Shown here: positions 18,601 through 26,431 of the stretch, one piece after another
Numbering within the stretch: the stretch's first letter is position 1
How the letters are laid out: every line of letters begins with the position of its first letter
Source: G963668185 sp965116985
GTDB lineage: Bacteria > Chloroflexota > Dehalococcoidia > Lucifugimonadales > G963668185
DNA length: 64,000 nucleotides
Direction of reading: 5' to 3'
Assembly (NCBI GenBank): GCA_965116985.1
Contig: OZ220745.1
Span: 2,666,001-2,730,000, forward strand
Position numbers and translations under genes: made by a program
Notes under the pieces: generated by a model
What the model was told of the DNA's origin: nothing
Databases searched by the model: none
Seen by the model: the letters and a program-made list of their open reading frames with translations, nothing else

Positions 18601-19292
18601 TCAGGGACAGAGTGAACTACTTCCCCACGCTGAACCCGCGAACAGGCGTCGGCTACATCCTGCTGGACCTGGAGCTGCTGTTACAGCGTCTGAACATGCT
18701 CTCCCCGGCAGGCGAAGCCATCCCGAACGAGCTCTTCATTAAGGAAGCTCCCGGCGCGGACTTTGCCGTGAGGAACGTACTGTACTCGCTGGTCCAGACG
18801 ACCAACCAAGTCAGTGACAGGGAATCGCAGGCCAACGTGTCCACCCTCGATCCTCTTGTGTCCGCCGGCTGGAAGGCCATGGTCGCGCTCTCCGTGGGCA
18901 TCATCATCTTCACTGCCGGGCTCGGGTACGTCGCGTACCTGCTGTCATTTGCGCACGGCAACCGCAACCAGATGGGCTTCATGCAGGCCATGGGGCTGAC
19001 CCGCAGGCAGATCTCCGGCCTGATGAGCGTGGAGCATCTGCTGGTCGCCATAGTCGGCCTCGGCCTCGGCACCTGGGCCGGCTATGAGATGAGCAGGATC
19101 ATGGTCTCGGCCCTCGCGGTCAACAGCGCCGGATATCCCGTGGTGCCACCCTTCATCCTGACCACGAACTGGACGATCATGGCGCCGCTGTACGCCGCGC
19201 TTTGCGCCGTGTTCGCCACTGCATTGATCGTGGTCAACCGTGGCATCACGCGTCTGGACCTGTACTCGATTTCGCGGCTGGAGACTGCCTGA
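15630..19292 (+). CDS. Giant ABC transporter permease, FtsX/MacB-like (copy 1)
   Basis: 1220 residues from a GTG start. A TM near residues 17-38 (LLLAVFIGIAVAGTLVASAP) leads to a large extracytoplasmic domain of about 290 residues, then an FtsX core (LLLLLTIMVATVLYYLAMM, SDVALLRSRGTSTLQLLRLF, followed by two more TMs). Further TMs near 470-690 are followed by a second large external domain with a jelly-roll-like segment (AVHVLEDFEGPTNWVPV), and the protein closes with an FtsX-type three-TM unit (ALSVGIIIFTAGLGYVAYLL). This is the double-FtsX layout of lipoprotein-release or MacB-like exporters. No ATPase or periplasmic partner is adjacent. Followed by a paralogue at 37 bases. Confidence 0.85.
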   Translation: MQIVTATSLLRRRLRSEWRLLLAVFIGIAVAGTLVASAPVYLSSLRQLSFNTAIDRASPGYLSVYTYAPYLPLNSVVTTTTDDNVRQAFDHALGELNDGVERYNRLGPYIAGLPDQPLPESSSEGGRVSVGFVQYFTGLERYAHVYEGRLPQPGLSQGPLGPRMEAVLGERVSDFFNIGIGDEVVVATSISDPVRVTLAITGIIRADESADPYWRQNLNLFMYPAAEEQPLERGLEVDAEEPPVAVFVTEDALVSGLGESFPGSLVNAHWYMNMDRDALKRLSAGEAADRLDALDVRLAETMGGATPLTGIRPLLEDLDRRTFFSSVPLLLLLTIMVATVLYYLAMMVSYLVTSRTSDVALLRSRGTSTLQLLRLFAYEGVTMVVLAVLVSPLVAMGLIALAGKLPYFEQFSNGDFLPVRFELLPFLTAAAVGVLCLVLFIAPAALGARAGLIVHKLRASRPPTVPFFQRYYIDGALLILGGLIFWELRSRGQLISGGLFSGVQINEAMLIAPVLFLTVVALLFMRLFPLFVRFLSGDSPGLTHVVAGGSLAAAAVGLVFREIRADAPTGWIEPVLVLAAFGAAYWLSNRTQRTLVTLAALAVQALLVALFLWMEPPREGDFMRVPTLVLAAVVPMQAAFYSLRLVSRAAPVWVSMALLNMARNPSQYSWLVLLIVIVTGLGILATTVGGTLDRSREEQALYNVGADLRVTGLRPVRQYSVDSLKEAYMTIPGVTSVSVAMRGRGSIGAGSGAGQFEFLALESSEFPYISWYRDDFSEKSLEGVMRELRNGGTLAPLPLPEGVTHIQAWVNPEDTYRGVYLWFVVQDRLGKIATFTAGGLGEPGWSLLTADVTRRLEPPVSLISVNLFEPGYGAIGTSGSILIDSIQAIGQGGAVHVLEDFEGPTNWVPVTTTDVSSDLLRFTRTDSVSGAAAASFTFGRDTNSGIRGFYRGTARGRVPIVVSSSFVQSTGINVGDSFTIEVAQRYIPVIVRDRVNYFPTLNPRTGVGYILLDLELLLQRLNMLSPAGEAIPNELFIKEAPGADFAVRNVLYSLVQTTNQVSDRESQANVSTLDPLVSAGWKAMVALSVGIIIFTAGLGYVAYLLSFAHGNRNQMGFMQAMGLTRRQISGLMSVEHLLVAIVGLGLGTWAGYEMSRIMVSALAVNSAGYPVVPPFILTTNWTIMAPLYAALCAVFATALIVVNRGITRLDLYSISRLETA

Positions 19293-19328
19293 TGCGCGGA
19301 AGCGCTTCCGCAAGCCGGGGACATTGCC

Positions 19329-22300
19329 ATGCCGCTTGACTTCGGCAGGCTGATTTCAGCGTGGCAGCTTGTGCTCAAGCGCGCCCTCGCGCACTGGAGG
19401 CTCCTGTCGTCGGTGATCATCGGTGTCCTGATGGCCTCCACCATCATGGGAGGCACCGTCATCTACTTCGACGCGCTCAGAGACCTTGCGCTCGAATCGT
19501 CCTTGCGCGGCCTTACGGCAGACGAAACGAACATCGTCTTGAAGGCGGACCGGGGCCCTACGAACTACGACGAGTTCGCGCTCGTTCGGGATATCGTGGA
19601 CCAGAACGTGGACACGCTCGTTTCGCCCTACGTTGCGGGACGGACAATCGCGTTCAAGTCGTCCACTTTCTACGTCACGGAGTCCGGTGAGGAGTACCTT
19701 GCGGGCTCGGACAACTCACGGACGTACTTCGGAGTCATTCAGGGTTTCGAAGACAAGATAGCTCTGCTGCCCGGCGGCAGGATGCCGGCCGGCAGCCGGC
19801 CGGCCCCGCGCGGCACGCCTCCCGTGATCGAGGCCATCGTGCCGGCGGACGCCGCCGAAGTCTTCGGGGTCGAAGTGGGCGGGCGGCTGTCCGCCGTCCC
19901 GTACTGGGAGTCTGAGACGCCTCACGCGACGGTCGTCATCACAGGTCTGTTCTCCCCACTGGATCCGGACGATGAAGTCTGGCACCTGGACCAGACCGTG
20001 CTCAGATCGGCCACAGGGCCGTCCTTCCGCACCATTCCTTTCTACGTCACCGGGCCCGACTTTATGGAAGTGATCGGGGCCTCCTTCAAGGACATGGACA
20101 GCACATACGGCTGGCTGCTGAAGGTCGACGCCGAGACCATCGACGCCAATAACGCCGAGGACACGCTGATCGACGTTGAAACGTTGCAGAACAGGCTGCT
20201 CCAGAGGCTGAACAGCTTCCGCCAGGTCACGGAACTGGACGTCACATTGGAAGAACACAGCAGGCGGCTCCTGTTCTCCAAGGTCCCGATGTTCGTCGTC
20301 TTGGTCCTTATTGCGGTGGTGATCCTCTACTACGTCGTGACCCTGTCCGCCATGCTCGTCGAGGAGCAGCGCGGAGAGGTCGCCCTGCTTCGAAGCAGGG
20401 GCGCGGACAGGACGCAGATCCTCGCCGTCTTCGTTCTGGAAGGCGCGACCCTTGCCTTGCTGGCAACACTTGTCGGCCCGCTCCTCGCGGCCGCCGTTAT
20501 CAGTCTGCTCGGCCTGACGCCGGCCTTCTCCGATCTCAGCGGCGGGTCTTTGCTTCCCGTCTCCATCTCGGCGAACGCCTATCTGATGAGCGGCTTCGGC
20601 GGACTGCTAAGCTTCGCCGCGCTGATGATTCCCGCGTACCGTGCCACGCAGATCAGCGTCACCAGGCACAGGCAGGAATCGGCCCGGCCCGCCGAGGCCC
20701 CCGCCTTCCAGCGCTACTACGTCGACGTCTTCCTGCTCATAGTTGCCATCCTTCTGTTCCGCCAACTGTCGCAGCAGGGGTCGGTCTTTGCCGTTGAAGT
20801 GTTCGGCGAGGTCGCGGTCAATCAGCTCCTGCTCGCCGTCCCCGCCATAATGCTGCTGGCCGCCGCGATGGTGTTGCTGAGGCTCTTCCCGCTCGTAATG
20901 ACGGTACTCAGCCGGCTGCTCTCAAACTGGCTGCCGGCCGGGCTCATGCTCGGCATGTGGCAGATGGCCCGCAATCCAACGCATTACGCGAGGCTCTCGC
21001 TGCTGTTGATTCTCACCGCGGGGCTGGGCATTCTCGCCGCCAGCTTCGGCGGAACGCTGCAGAGAAACTTCGATGAACGAGTCCTGTACTCCACCGGCAG
21101 CGACATCCGCCTGCAGAGCGTCACCGCCCCAAGGCGAGGCGTCACCAGGCCGTTCGTGGAGAGCTACCAGGCGATCGAAGGAGTCGAAGGCGTTGTGCCG
21201 GCGTACCGCGGAGGCGGCTTCGATCTGACCTCGCTCTTCGGCGCTGGCTACAACATGTTCGCTGTGGACTCGCAGAAGATCGGTCAGGTCGCCTGGTTCC
21301 GCGACGACTTCGCCAGCCGGCCCGTGCAGGATCTGCTAGGACTCCTTCCCCACGGACAGTCCCCCGCTGGGCTGCGGCTCCCCGACAAACTGCAGTCCTT
21401 GTCAGTAATGGTCAGGTCTGAGCAGCCATACGAGAACGCTCGCCTGCTCGCCAGGATTCGCGACGCCAACGGCCGTCACTTTCCCTTCTTCCTTGGAACG
21501 CTGGAGTCAGGCGACTGGCAGCTGATGACCACTGGCTTGGAGACGCAGGACCGCTTCGGTTTTCCCGTCAGGCTTAGGCCTGAGGAGCCGCTTACGCTCG
21601 TCTCCCTGTACATCGACCAGGTTCGCTTGACTCAGCCGCTGCCGACAGGCTCGCTGCTCGTGGACTATGTGAGAGCGGTCGGCGCCGACGGCTCCACTGT
21701 TCTGGAGGAGTTCGACGGTTCCACCGAGTGGCACGCCTTCCATGCCACGCCCGACTCCGTAGCCGACGCTGTGCGCTACTCGCAGGCATCGAGCGAAGGC
21801 AGCGAGAACTCGCTCGTCTTTTCCTGGAGCGAGGGAGACTCGTTCGGCGCCAGGGGCTTCTACGCGGGAGTTCCTATCGAGCCTCTGCCCGTCTTGGCGA
21901 GCAAGTCCTTCCTGAATCAGACCGATCACAGCGTGGGCTCCGTACTGACCGCTTCCGTGCGGGGCAGGCGTATTCGCGCCGAGATCGTCGGCGAGTTCGA
22001 CTTTTTCCCAACGCTGAACACCCTCACGGACCGCTGGCTGATCGCGGACCTTGAGGCCGTCTCGAGGCAGGCCAACCTGGACGGAGGATTCGGCGAAATC
22101 TACCCGAACGAGGCGTGGCTCACCCTGTCGCCGGACATCGCCGACCGCCCGGCATTGCGCGAATCACTGCTGGAAGAGCCGTTCGAAGCGAACCTTCTCC
22201 ACGATCTTGAGCTGAATCAAGGCGCGTCGCAGGCCGACCCGCTTGTGGAGGCCGGCTGGCGGGCCCTCCTCTTCATTGCATTCGCAGCCGTCCTCATCCT

Positions 22301-22679
22301 GAGTTGCATGGGTTTCCTCGTTCACGCCTACGTCTCATTCCGCAACAGGGCGCTGCAGTTCGCGCTGCTCAGAACGGTCGGCCTCTCCGGTCGTCAGCTT
22401 CTCAGCCTCGTGTGGCTGGAGCAGGCCCTAGTTATTGTCGTCGGCTTGGCCCTCGGCTCATGGATGGGCGCAAGGCTTGGCGCCACCGTCATGCCGTTCC
22501 TCGGCCACGACGAGCAGGGCGCCCAGGTCCTTCCGCCATTCCAGGTAGACCTGAACTGGACCACGCTGCTATCCACATACGGCGCCATGGGCCTGTTCTT
22601 CGCCGTGATAATCGTCGGCGTAATAATCTTCGTCAGAAGAATCTCCCTCCAACGCATCCTACGCCTAGGCGAAATGTAA
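19329..22679 (+). CDS. Giant ABC transporter permease, FtsX/MacB-like (copy 2)
   Basis: 1116 residues, paralogous to the gene before it along its whole length: N-terminal TM (LLSSVIIGVLMASTIMGGTV), external domain, FtsX core with GEVALLRSRGADRTQILAVF, central TMs, second external domain with VLEEFDGSTEWHAF, and C-terminal FtsX unit ending VIIVGVIIFVRRISLQRILR. Shared landmarks are the LLRSRG motif and WQMARNPTHYARLSLLL, matching LLNMARNPSQYSWLVLLI in copy 1. The pair probably forms a heterodimeric membrane channel that needs an ATPase encoded elsewhere. Cargo is unknown. The stop codon is immediately followed by a palindromic repeat cluster. Confidence 0.85.
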   Translation: MPLDFGRLISAWQLVLKRALAHWRLLSSVIIGVLMASTIMGGTVIYFDALRDLALESSLRGLTADETNIVLKADRGPTNYDEFALVRDIVDQNVDTLVSPYVAGRTIAFKSSTFYVTESGEEYLAGSDNSRTYFGVIQGFEDKIALLPGGRMPAGSRPAPRGTPPVIEAIVPADAAEVFGVEVGGRLSAVPYWESETPHATVVITGLFSPLDPDDEVWHLDQTVLRSATGPSFRTIPFYVTGPDFMEVIGASFKDMDSTYGWLLKVDAETIDANNAEDTLIDVETLQNRLLQRLNSFRQVTELDVTLEEHSRRLLFSKVPMFVVLVLIAVVILYYVVTLSAMLVEEQRGEVALLRSRGADRTQILAVFVLEGATLALLATLVGPLLAAAVISLLGLTPAFSDLSGGSLLPVSISANAYLMSGFGGLLSFAALMIPAYRATQISVTRHRQESARPAEAPAFQRYYVDVFLLIVAILLFRQLSQQGSVFAVEVFGEVAVNQLLLAVPAIMLLAAAMVLLRLFPLVMTVLSRLLSNWLPAGLMLGMWQMARNPTHYARLSLLLILTAGLGILAASFGGTLQRNFDERVLYSTGSDIRLQSVTAPRRGVTRPFVESYQAIEGVEGVVPAYRGGGFDLTSLFGAGYNMFAVDSQKIGQVAWFRDDFASRPVQDLLGLLPHGQSPAGLRLPDKLQSLSVMVRSEQPYENARLLARIRDANGRHFPFFLGTLESGDWQLMTTGLETQDRFGFPVRLRPEEPLTLVSLYIDQVRLTQPLPTGSLLVDYVRAVGADGSTVLEEFDGSTEWHAFHATPDSVADAVRYSQASSEGSENSLVFSWSEGDSFGARGFYAGVPIEPLPVLASKSFLNQTDHSVGSVLTASVRGRRIRAEIVGEFDFFPTLNTLTDRWLIADLEAVSRQANLDGGFGEIYPNEAWLTLSPDIADRPALRESLLEEPFEANLLHDLELNQGASQADPLVEAGWRALLFIAFAAVLILSCMGFLVHAYVSFRNRALQFALLRTVGLSGRQLLSLVWLEQALVIVVGLALGSWMGARLGATVMPFLGHDEQGAQVLPPFQVDLNWTTLLSTYGAMGLFFAVIIVGVIIFVRRISLQRILRLGEM

Positions 22680-22765
22680 CCCATCCCAAAACTCCGCAAG
22701 AGCTCCCGCCCCAAGTCCCTAAATCTCCTCCCAATCCGGTCCCCCCCGTCCCGGCCCCCACTCCG

Positions 22766-23336
22766 TTCGCCCTGAGCCTGTCGAAGGGCCTTGCCCCGAA
22801 CACGTCCCGCCCAAAGTCCGCCCCAGCCCTCGCCATCCAACCCGTATGGTTTCAGTCCCCCAATTCCGATAGTTCCTAATCCGCCAAAGCGTAGCCCCCA
22901 CTCCGCTCGCCCTGAGCCTGTCGAAGGGCCTTACGCAAAACACCTCCCGCCCCAAGTCCGCCCCAGCCCTCGCCTCCCAACCCGTTTGGTTTCAGTCCCC
23001 CCAATTCCGTTAGCCTTGGAATCGCGAGAGCGTCGCCACCCATCCTTTCCCCCTGAGCCTGTCGAAGGGCCTTGCCCCGAACACGTCCCGCCCAAAGTCC
23101 GCCCCAGCCCTCGCCATCCAACCCGTTTGGTTTCAGCCCCCCAATGCCGATAGCCCCAAATCCGCCAAGGCGTAGCCCCCACTCCGCTCGCCCTGACCGT
23201 GTCCTGAGCCTGACGAAGGGGCCTGTCGAAGGGCCTAATGCAAGACACGTTCCGCCCCAAGTCCGGGAGAACATGGCCCCCAACCCGTTCGCCCTGACCG
23301 TGTCCTGAGCCTGACGAAGGGGCCTGTCGAAGGGCC
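22766..23336. repeat. Palindromic repeat cluster A (CCTGAGCCTGTCGAAGG family)
   Basis: Five copies of a palindromic element with core CCTGAGCCTGTCGAAGGG lie near 22766-22790, 22906-22930, 23046-23071, 23187-23235 and 23288-23336; the last two are an enlarged 49-base compound form. Each has inverted GCCCT/AGGGC ends. Between them are shared C-rich spacers containing AAGTCCGCCCCAGCCCTCGC and AACCCGTTTGGTTTCAG, so the unit repeated is about 140-180 bases. The stretch 22680-23542 holds no convincing gene. The perfect palindrome AACAATTGTT at 23454-23463 lies at the right edge and may belong to the next gene's control region. Confidence 0.9.
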
Positions 23337-23542
23337 TTGCCCCGAACACCTCCCGCCCAAAGTCCGCCCCAGCCCTCGCCATCCAACCCGTTTGGATTCA
23401 GTCCCCCCAACCCGTTAGCCCCAAATCCGCCCAACCACCCGTTGCACAAACCCAACAATTGTTTTAAACTCCTCCGAAACGAATGGTCGGCGCAAATGAT
23501 CTCACAATGCACCGCCGACCCTCAAACCCCGGGGAAAAGCAA

Positions 23543-23905
23543 ATGCGCCGTCGACGCTCACGCCATGGCCGGATCAAGAAGACTATCGACAAGTCGCTGG
23601 ACTCGCGCCTGCCGCCGTACGACAGCAGCGTGGACCTGCTCCACCGCGAGGTGACGGTCTGCTACGCATACCTGTGCCAGTTTGCCTACGCGTGCAACCA
23701 GAAGAGCCGGCGCCCGGCCAAAGTCTTGAAGCGACGCTGCATGAGGTACCTGCCAGAGACCATGAGAGTCGAGCCCTCGCTTTCAGACCACGTCCTGGAC
23801 ATGCTCGCCCTGAGCCGAAACAAGGGCCGTCGCCTCGAGTCGCAAACCGTCGCCCTCCTCGATCGAGTCCGCCCGGACGGCCCCCTCCGCAAAAGACCCG
23901 CCTGA
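23543..23905 (+). CDS. Small basic hypothetical protein between repeat blocks
   Basis: 120 residues from an ATG preceded by GGGGAAAA; the frame could begin 60 bases earlier. It starts MRRRRSRHGRIKKTIDKSLD and continues LPPYDSSVDLLHREVTVCYA with several cysteines (YAYLCQFAYACNQ) and a basic C-terminus. Codon third positions are strongly G/C, as in real genes here, while the flanking repeat DNA shows no such pattern. The charge suggests nucleic-acid contact, but there is no recognised motif. The next 350 bases to the aminotransferase hold only the GTTGCAT motif array. Confidence 0.5.
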   Translation: MRRRRSRHGRIKKTIDKSLDSRLPPYDSSVDLLHREVTVCYAYLCQFAYACNQKSRRPAKVLKRRCMRYLPETMRVEPSLSDHVLDMLALSRNKGRRLESQTVALLDRVRPDGPLRKRPA

Positions 23906-24052
23906 ATCCGCACGAAAATGCTCATGCGTGGAACCTGATCGAAATCGCCCCCCACTTCCCTTCAGCGAACGACTGTGCTAATATGTGGGCATGAACACCA
24001 AACAGCACATCGAACGCACCCTGGTGCAGCATCGGCGCGCGCGCCTCTCCGT

Positions 24053-24176
24053 GTTGCATGCGCGTTGCATTCGCGTCGTGAAACTGTTGCGTTCAAGTTG
24101 CATCGGCGTTGCGGCAGTGCTGCGAGACCACCCCGGACCCAGCTACGAAATGCATCAAAATGCAACGTTATGCAAC
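24053..24176. repeat. Cluster of GTTGCAT heptamers upstream of the aminotransferase
   Basis: GTTGCAT occurs at 24053-24059, 24064-24070 and 24098-24104, with near-copies GTTGCGT at 24085 and GTTGCGG at 24108. Inverted copies ATGCAAC follow at 24160-24166 and 24170-24176. The cluster sits 80-200 bases before the aminotransferase start, in a locally A/T-richer patch that contains no convincing gene. It looks like binding sites for a regulator or nucleoid protein. Confidence 0.45.
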
Positions 24177-24258
24177 ACATTTACCGTCCGGCCCCGCCTC
24201 GCGCCGCCGCCGCACCTTCCGGCATAATACGCGCTGCCAATACGCTCGGGAGACGCCC

Positions 24259-25584
24259 ATGACCACCGAAAAGCTCCAGCGAGAGTCAGACGCTTACGTC
24301 GCGATGACGCCGAAATCGAAGGCCATGCAGGCCGAGGCCGTGAAGTACCTGCCGGGCGGAAGCTCGAGGACCACGGCCTACTTCAAGCCGTACCCCTTCT
24401 TCGCGGAACGGGGCGAGGGCCACTACGTCTACGATGTCGACGGCAACCGATACCTCGACTTCATGCTGAACGCCACCAGCCTGGTTCTCGGCCACGCCCA
24501 CCCGGACGTCGTCCGCGTCATCCAGGAGCAGGCCGCGAGCGGCGCCGCCTTCGCCAATCCCACCGAGCACCAGACGACCCTCGCCCGCATGTTGGTCGAG
24601 CGTGTGCCCGGTATGGACAGCGTCCGCTTCACCAACTCGGGAACCGAGGGCGCTCTCAACGCCGTTCGCGCCGCCAAGGCATTCACAGGCCGCCACAAGT
24701 TCGCCAAGTTCGAAGGCGCGTACCATGGCTCCGGCGAAGAGATGTCGGTCAGCGTATTTCCCGCTCCCGCTGAGGGTGACCCGTTTGCCGTGCACGAGTA
24801 CCCGGGGATGTCCCCACGCCTGCTGGAGGACGTGATCGTCCTCCCATACCACGATCTGGAGGCTAGCGAGAGGACCATCCGCATCCACGCCGATGACCTT
24901 GCCTGTGTCGTCGTCGAGCCGGTCGTGGCGGGCTGGGGCTACATACGCGGCAGCCAGGACTTCCTTGAAGGCCTTCGGGACCTCACCAACGAACTCGGCA
25001 TCCTCCTGATTTTCGATGAAGTGCAGAGCTTCCGGCTGTCGCAGGGCGGCGCCCAGGCCGAGTACGACGTGGTGCCTGACCTCACCTTCTTCGGCAAGAT
25101 CATCGGCGGCGGCACGCCCGTCGGAGCCTTCGGCGGCCGGGACGAGATCATGGCGCTCTACGATCCCACACTCCCGGGAACCAAGATCACGCACGGGGGC
25201 ACATTCAACGCCAACCCCATCACGATGGCTGCCGGCGTGACCGTCCTGGAGCACATGACGCCCGAAGTCTACGATCGCATGAACGCGCTCGGTGAGGACC
25301 TGCGTAGACAGCTTCGCGCCGTCTTTGACGAGGCTGAAATCGAGGCTCAGGTCACCGGAGTCGGCTCGTTCTTCGGTATCCACTTCACTGACGAAGAGAT
25401 TGACGGCTACGGCCCGGTTGCCAGGGCCGACAAGACGATGGGCAGCGCATTCTTCATGGGCCTGGTCAACGAGGGCATTCTCGTTCAGGGCCGATGCCAC
25501 GGCTCCCTCAGCGCCCTCACCACGCCCGAGGAGGTCACGGCGCTGGTAGATGCCGCCCGAAGAGTCGTTCAGCGAATCAAGTAG
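24259..25584 (+). CDS. Class III aminotransferase, glutamate-1-semialdehyde mutase-like
   Basis: The ATG at 24259 has GGGAG seven bases upstream. The 441-residue PLP enzyme carries YLPGGSSRTTAYFKPYP, the GSA-aminomutase-like opening, YVYDVDGNRYLDFM, FTNSGTEGALNAVRAAKAFT, FDEVQSF with the PLP-contacting D253, and GKIIGGGTPVGAFGG with the Schiff-base lysine K280. It resembles hemL but the opening residues and lack of other haem genes nearby make it more likely one of the broad hemL-like transaminases acting on an amino acid or amine. It stands alone on the plus strand and converges with the crotonase-like gene. Confidence 0.85.
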   Translation: MTTEKLQRESDAYVAMTPKSKAMQAEAVKYLPGGSSRTTAYFKPYPFFAERGEGHYVYDVDGNRYLDFMLNATSLVLGHAHPDVVRVIQEQAASGAAFANPTEHQTTLARMLVERVPGMDSVRFTNSGTEGALNAVRAAKAFTGRHKFAKFEGAYHGSGEEMSVSVFPAPAEGDPFAVHEYPGMSPRLLEDVIVLPYHDLEASERTIRIHADDLACVVVEPVVAGWGYIRGSQDFLEGLRDLTNELGILLIFDEVQSFRLSQGGAQAEYDVVPDLTFFGKIIGGGTPVGAFGGRDEIMALYDPTLPGTKITHGGTFNANPITMAAGVTVLEHMTPEVYDRMNALGEDLRRQLRAVFDEAEIEAQVTGVGSFFGIHFTDEEIDGYGPVARADKTMGSAFFMGLVNEGILVQGRCHGSLSALTTPEEVTALVDAARRVVQRIK

Positions 25585-25611
25585 CCTGCGCCCTCCGGCG
25601 AACCTGCGACG

Positions 25612-26409
25612 CTAGGAGCCCTCGAATCGGGGCGCCCTCCTCTCGAGAAACGCCGCGCGGCCTTCCCGGTAGTCGGCGCTGTCGAATGCGGCGTACTGGA
25701 TCGCCTCCTGCTCCGGCGTAAGCTCGGCGATGTCGGTCACGCCGTCCTGGGCTCGCATCATCTCCTTGTGGAGCCGGTGAGACAGTGGCGAAAGCCGCAC
25801 GATACTGGCAACCAGGTCGTCGACGCATCGCTCCAGTTCGTCCCGCGCCACCACTCGCGTGACTAGCCCGATCCTTTGCGCCTCCGCCGCGTCCACTAGC
25901 CTGCCGGTAACCAGTAGGTCCTTGGTGTTGCCATAGCCAATTAGCCTCACGAGCCGTCGCATCTCGTCATAGCTGACTAGGATCCCTAGCCTCGCCACCG
26001 GCATCCCGAAGGTGCTGTCTTCGGTGGCAACTCTGATGTCGCAAGCAGCCGCCAGGTCGCAGCCCCCGCCGACGCAATACCCGCGGATCGCCGCCACCGT
26101 AGGCTTGCTCAGCCGCTCCACCGCCGCCAGCGCCCCGTCGATCGCCTCCCCGTAAGTCTGCGCTTGCTCGGAGTCGTTTCGCACCTGCTCGAACTCGGAG
26201 ATATCGGCCCCCGCAGAGAATGCCCTGTCGCCCGCCCCCGAGAACACAACCGCTCGGACCTCGTCATCCTCATGGATGTCCGCCGCCAGAGCCCAAAGCG
26301 CGTTCCACCCATCGAGGCCAATGGCGTTCCGCCGCTCAGGCCGGTTGATCGTCACGAATGCGACGCATTCACGACGCTCAACTCCGAACATCCCGTACGT
26401 GGTCTTCAT
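25612..26409 (-). CDS. Enoyl-CoA hydratase/isomerase family protein
   Basis: 265 residues from ATG at 26409. Crotonase fold landmarks are VTINRPERRNAIGLDGW, AFSAGADISEF (oxyanion hole, first part) and GYCVGGGCDLAAACDIR (second part). The two catalytic glutamates of classic enoyl-CoA hydratase are not kept: the first is Asp (D118 in GGGCD) and the second position is in MPVARLGI with no acid. The enzyme may therefore be an isomerase, a decarboxylase-type crotonase or a hydratase with altered chemistry. It lies 22 bases downstream of the methyltransferase-like gene on the same strand, suggesting one transcript. Confidence 0.85.
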   Translation of the reverse strand: MKTTYGMFGVERRECVAFVTINRPERRNAIGLDGWNALWALAADIHEDDEVRAVVFSGAGDRAFSAGADISEFEQVRNDSEQAQTYGEAIDGALAAVERLSKPTVAAIRGYCVGGGCDLAAACDIRVATEDSTFGMPVARLGILVSYDEMRRLVRLIGYGNTKDLLVTGRLVDAAEAQRIGLVTRVVARDELERCVDDLVASIVRLSPLSHRLHKEMMRAQDGVTDIAELTPEQEAIQYAAFDSADYREGRAAFLERRAPRFEGS

Positions 26410-26431
26410 CGATGCAGTTGAAGTGGTCTCG

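Noticed and set aside
22766..23336. CRISPR-like spaced repeats
   Set aside because: Repeat cores are palindromic and irregularly spaced, the sequences between them are themselves repeated, and no cas gene is in the window.
23985..24227. 80-residue frame through the GTTGCAT array
   Set aside because: No ribosome site, no recognisable pattern, and the repeated heptamers occur in both orientations and different frames.
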